Shown piece by piece: positions 8,808-10,012 of a stretch of DNA of 10,012 nt; position 1 is the first letter of the stretch, and every line of letters begins with the position of its first letter. Made by a program: the position numbers and the translations under genes. The notes beneath the pieces were generated by a model. The model was not told the DNA's origin, searched no databases, and worked only from the letters and a program-made list of their open reading frames with translations. The DNA comes from Ochromonadaceae sp. CCMP2298. Taxonomy: Eukaryota; Sar; Synurophyceae; Ochromonadales; Ochromonadaceae. The stretch is from contig MU634825.1 of assembly GCA_026770595.1 (NCBI GenBank), positions 1 through 10,012 of the forward strand. Direction: 5' to 3'.

Positions 8808-9686
8808 ATGATGTTCCGAGTTTGCATACTGGCGCTCCTCGCCTTGATCACTGCAACAGTGAGCCTGAGCACGTCGAGCACGGGGCAGTTTATTCGAACT
8901 CCCGGTGCCAACAGGATCGCTAAGTCGAAGTACGCTTTTGAGCTCGACTCAGAAGCGATGATCAAGAAGTTCAACTTCCCTCTCAGCTCAGCGAAGCTGA
9001 TCTCTAGAGCCAAGGAGGTCCTAGCGGGCGACGTGCTCGTGCCCTCAGACCTCGCGGAAGATTTCTCTTTCCAATTCCCTGTCGTCGGGCCGCTTAACAA
9101 GGCACAATACTTGGAAGCAGTGGGAGGATTCAAGATAAAGTCGATGTTTCCAGACGCGAATTATGGGTACTACGACTTCCGCTGCGATCCCTTTCAGCCC
9201 AATCGAGTCTGGTTCTCCGCCGCATTCATCGGCACAAACACGGGCGACAGCGAGGCGTTTGGCAAAGCTACTGGCAAGTTCGTGGAGTGCCCGCCGCAAG
9301 CGATCAGTTTCACATTCAACACCGACGGACAAGGTAAGTACCGCTCCCATCCTGCCGTCTCTCTACCTATCTACCTCTCTCCGCTCTCTATTTCTCCACC
9401 TCTCCAACTCCCCATCTCTTAATCCCTTCTTTTCTCTCCACCACCTACCATACGCACTACTCTCCGAACAGTCAACCGCTACACAGGCGGGTACGTGATG
9501 GATAAGACTCTGGGAAACTCCGGTGGCATGGGGGGTCTCTTCGGTCCCCTATGGGCGATTGGCCGGCCTTTGCCCTTCCCCGAAGCGCAGCCCTGGACCC
9601 CGAGCCTAAAGTACGTTGTTGTCAATAAGGTTGGGGCGCTTCTGGGAAAGCTGGCGAAGCTTCGGGCTCCCAAGAAAGGCGAGTAG
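8808..9686 (+). CDS. Signal-peptide protein with NTF2/SnoaL-like region (two exons, 246 aa)
   Basis: Joining 8808-9333 and 9472-9686 gives 246 residues ending at TAG 9684-9686. The intron is phase 1, so codon 176 is split (G + TC, Val). Residues 1-20 (MMFRVCILALLALITATVSL) form a clear hydrophobic signal peptide, followed by a Ser/Thr-rich, basic segment that could be a transit peptide for a plastid bounded by ER-derived membrane. Residues about 80-200 look like a small alpha+beta NTF2/SnoaL-type fold: LAEDFSFQFPVVGPL, YLEAVGGF, then strands with RVWFSAAFIGTNTG, QAISFTFNTDG and TGGYVMDKTLGNSGG. I recall such proteins as uncharacterised in photosynthetic stramenopiles and haptophytes; this is from memory, not a search. 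No catalytic set is evident and function is unknown. The C-terminus is basic (KLAKLRAPKK). ATG 8808 is the first ATG after an in-frame TAA at 8733; ATG 8811 is an alternative start. Confidence 0.82.
9334..9471 (+). other. Spliceosomal intron, 138 bp, phase 1
   Basis: The donor is AAG|GTAAGT, a near-perfect U1 match, and the acceptor is CGAACAG. A branch-like CTTAAT at 9418-9423 would put the branch A at 9422, about 49 nt before the acceptor. Reading through would stop at TAA 9420-9422 after 204 residues, while splicing restores a frame that continues conserved-looking sequence (DGQ|V|NRYTGGYVMD). Almost the whole intron, not just its 3' end, is C and T. Confidence 0.88.
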
Positions 9687-9909
9687 AGTTAGAGCCTACG
9701 TTGCACCTAGAGTATATGAAGCATTGAAGAGGGGCGCTGGGCTACCTCTGAATCGATTGTGTACATAATATAATATAAGTAAGATACACTTATTAGCCAT
9801 TGACTAGTAGCATCACCACCCCACTTTTATGTTGCTGCAACAAGTCCGAGTAGTTCCAATATGCACATTTTAAGTGTACGGTGCGTTGACAGTATGTACC
9901 CCCTAGCCT
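9687..9909. other. 3' flank and AT-rich intergenic DNA
   Basis: This holds the 3' UTR of the NTF2-like gene. An AT-rich stretch at about 9761-9795 (ACATAATATAATATAAGTAA) is the likeliest place for polyadenylation, although there is no canonical AATAAA. No supported gene lies here. Confidence 0.45.
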
Positions 9910-10012
9910 CTACGGCGGATGGTGGAAGAGCGCGTTCCGCAGGCGCCACTCGAACAGCCCCGCTGCGGGCGAGCGCCTGGCTGCGTATTCCCAGGGGAAC
10001 AGGGCGGCCCAC
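9910..10012 (-). CDS. Possible C-terminal end of a further gene (partial)
   Basis: On the minus strand the frame entering at 10011 reads 33 residues, including LFPWEYAARRSPAAG and FEWRLRNALFHHPP, and stops at TAG (9910-9912). The mix of aromatic, acidic and leucine residues looks more protein-like than the competing frames. GC content rises abruptly here compared with the adjacent AT-rich spacer. The piece is too short to identify, and the plus-strand frame over the same bases (YGGWWKSAFRRRHS) is also open, so strand and reality are uncertain. Confidence 0.3.
   Translation of the reverse strand, partial: WAALFPWEYAARRSPAAGLFEWRLRNALFHHPP

Noticed and set aside
9045-9350. Minus-strand 101-codon frame opposite exon 1 of the NTF2-like gene
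   Set aside because: The plus strand has signal peptide, splice sites and protein-like motifs in this interval; the minus frame has none.
9905-10012. Plus-strand frame (YGGWWKSAFRRRHS) as the start of a new gene
   Set aside because: There is no ATG after the upstream in-frame TGA (9887-9889); it would need an unproven splice acceptor. The minus frame looks slightly more protein-like.

Overview
This window looks like nuclear DNA of a GC-rich eukaryotic microbe that makes centrioles or flagella. A photosynthetic or formerly photosynthetic protist such as a stramenopile or haptophyte alga fits best, but the taxon is inferred. Three things point to a eukaryote: a canonical GT-AG intron with a branch-point-like site, a very long alpha-helical protein resembling the centriolar protein rotatin, and ankyrin repeats of the 'GHLEVLQWLRAQ..CPWD' type, which I associate with algal and oomycete genomes and with giant viruses. 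I see no bacterial operon structure, no rRNA or tRNA, no CRISPR and no recognisable transposase.

Layout, left to right. (1) 3-236, plus strand: the 3' end of an ankyrin-repeat gene cut by the window edge, with 87-bp tandem repeats. (2) 237-461: a short spacer between convergent genes. (3) 462-8252, minus strand: one uninterrupted 2596-codon reading frame covering 78% of the window, called a rotatin (RTTN/Ana3) homologue from its N-terminal and C-terminal blocks. It carries many Gly-rich low-complexity insertions, the most striking encoded by a 44-base C homopolymer on the plus strand at 5239-5282. (4) 8253-8807: a 555-bp region between divergent genes, probably a bidirectional promoter, with an AT-rich core holding the palindrome TTTTATAAAA. 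(5) 8808-9686, plus strand: a two-exon gene for a 246-residue protein with a signal peptide and an NTF2/SnoaL-like region; its 138-bp intron is strongly pyrimidine-rich. (6) 9687-10012: a 3' flank with an AT-rich stretch, then GC-rich DNA that may be the C-terminal end of another minus-strand gene.

The genes do not form an obvious pathway. The only structural link is the shared upstream region of the rotatin-like and NTF2-like genes. Most other long reading frames, including a 445-codon one antisense to the big gene, are shadows caused by high GC content. I did not find a clear new defence or mobile system. The best leads are the intronless Gly-tract-rich rotatin, the conserved-looking secreted or organelle-targeted protein, and the homopolymer.
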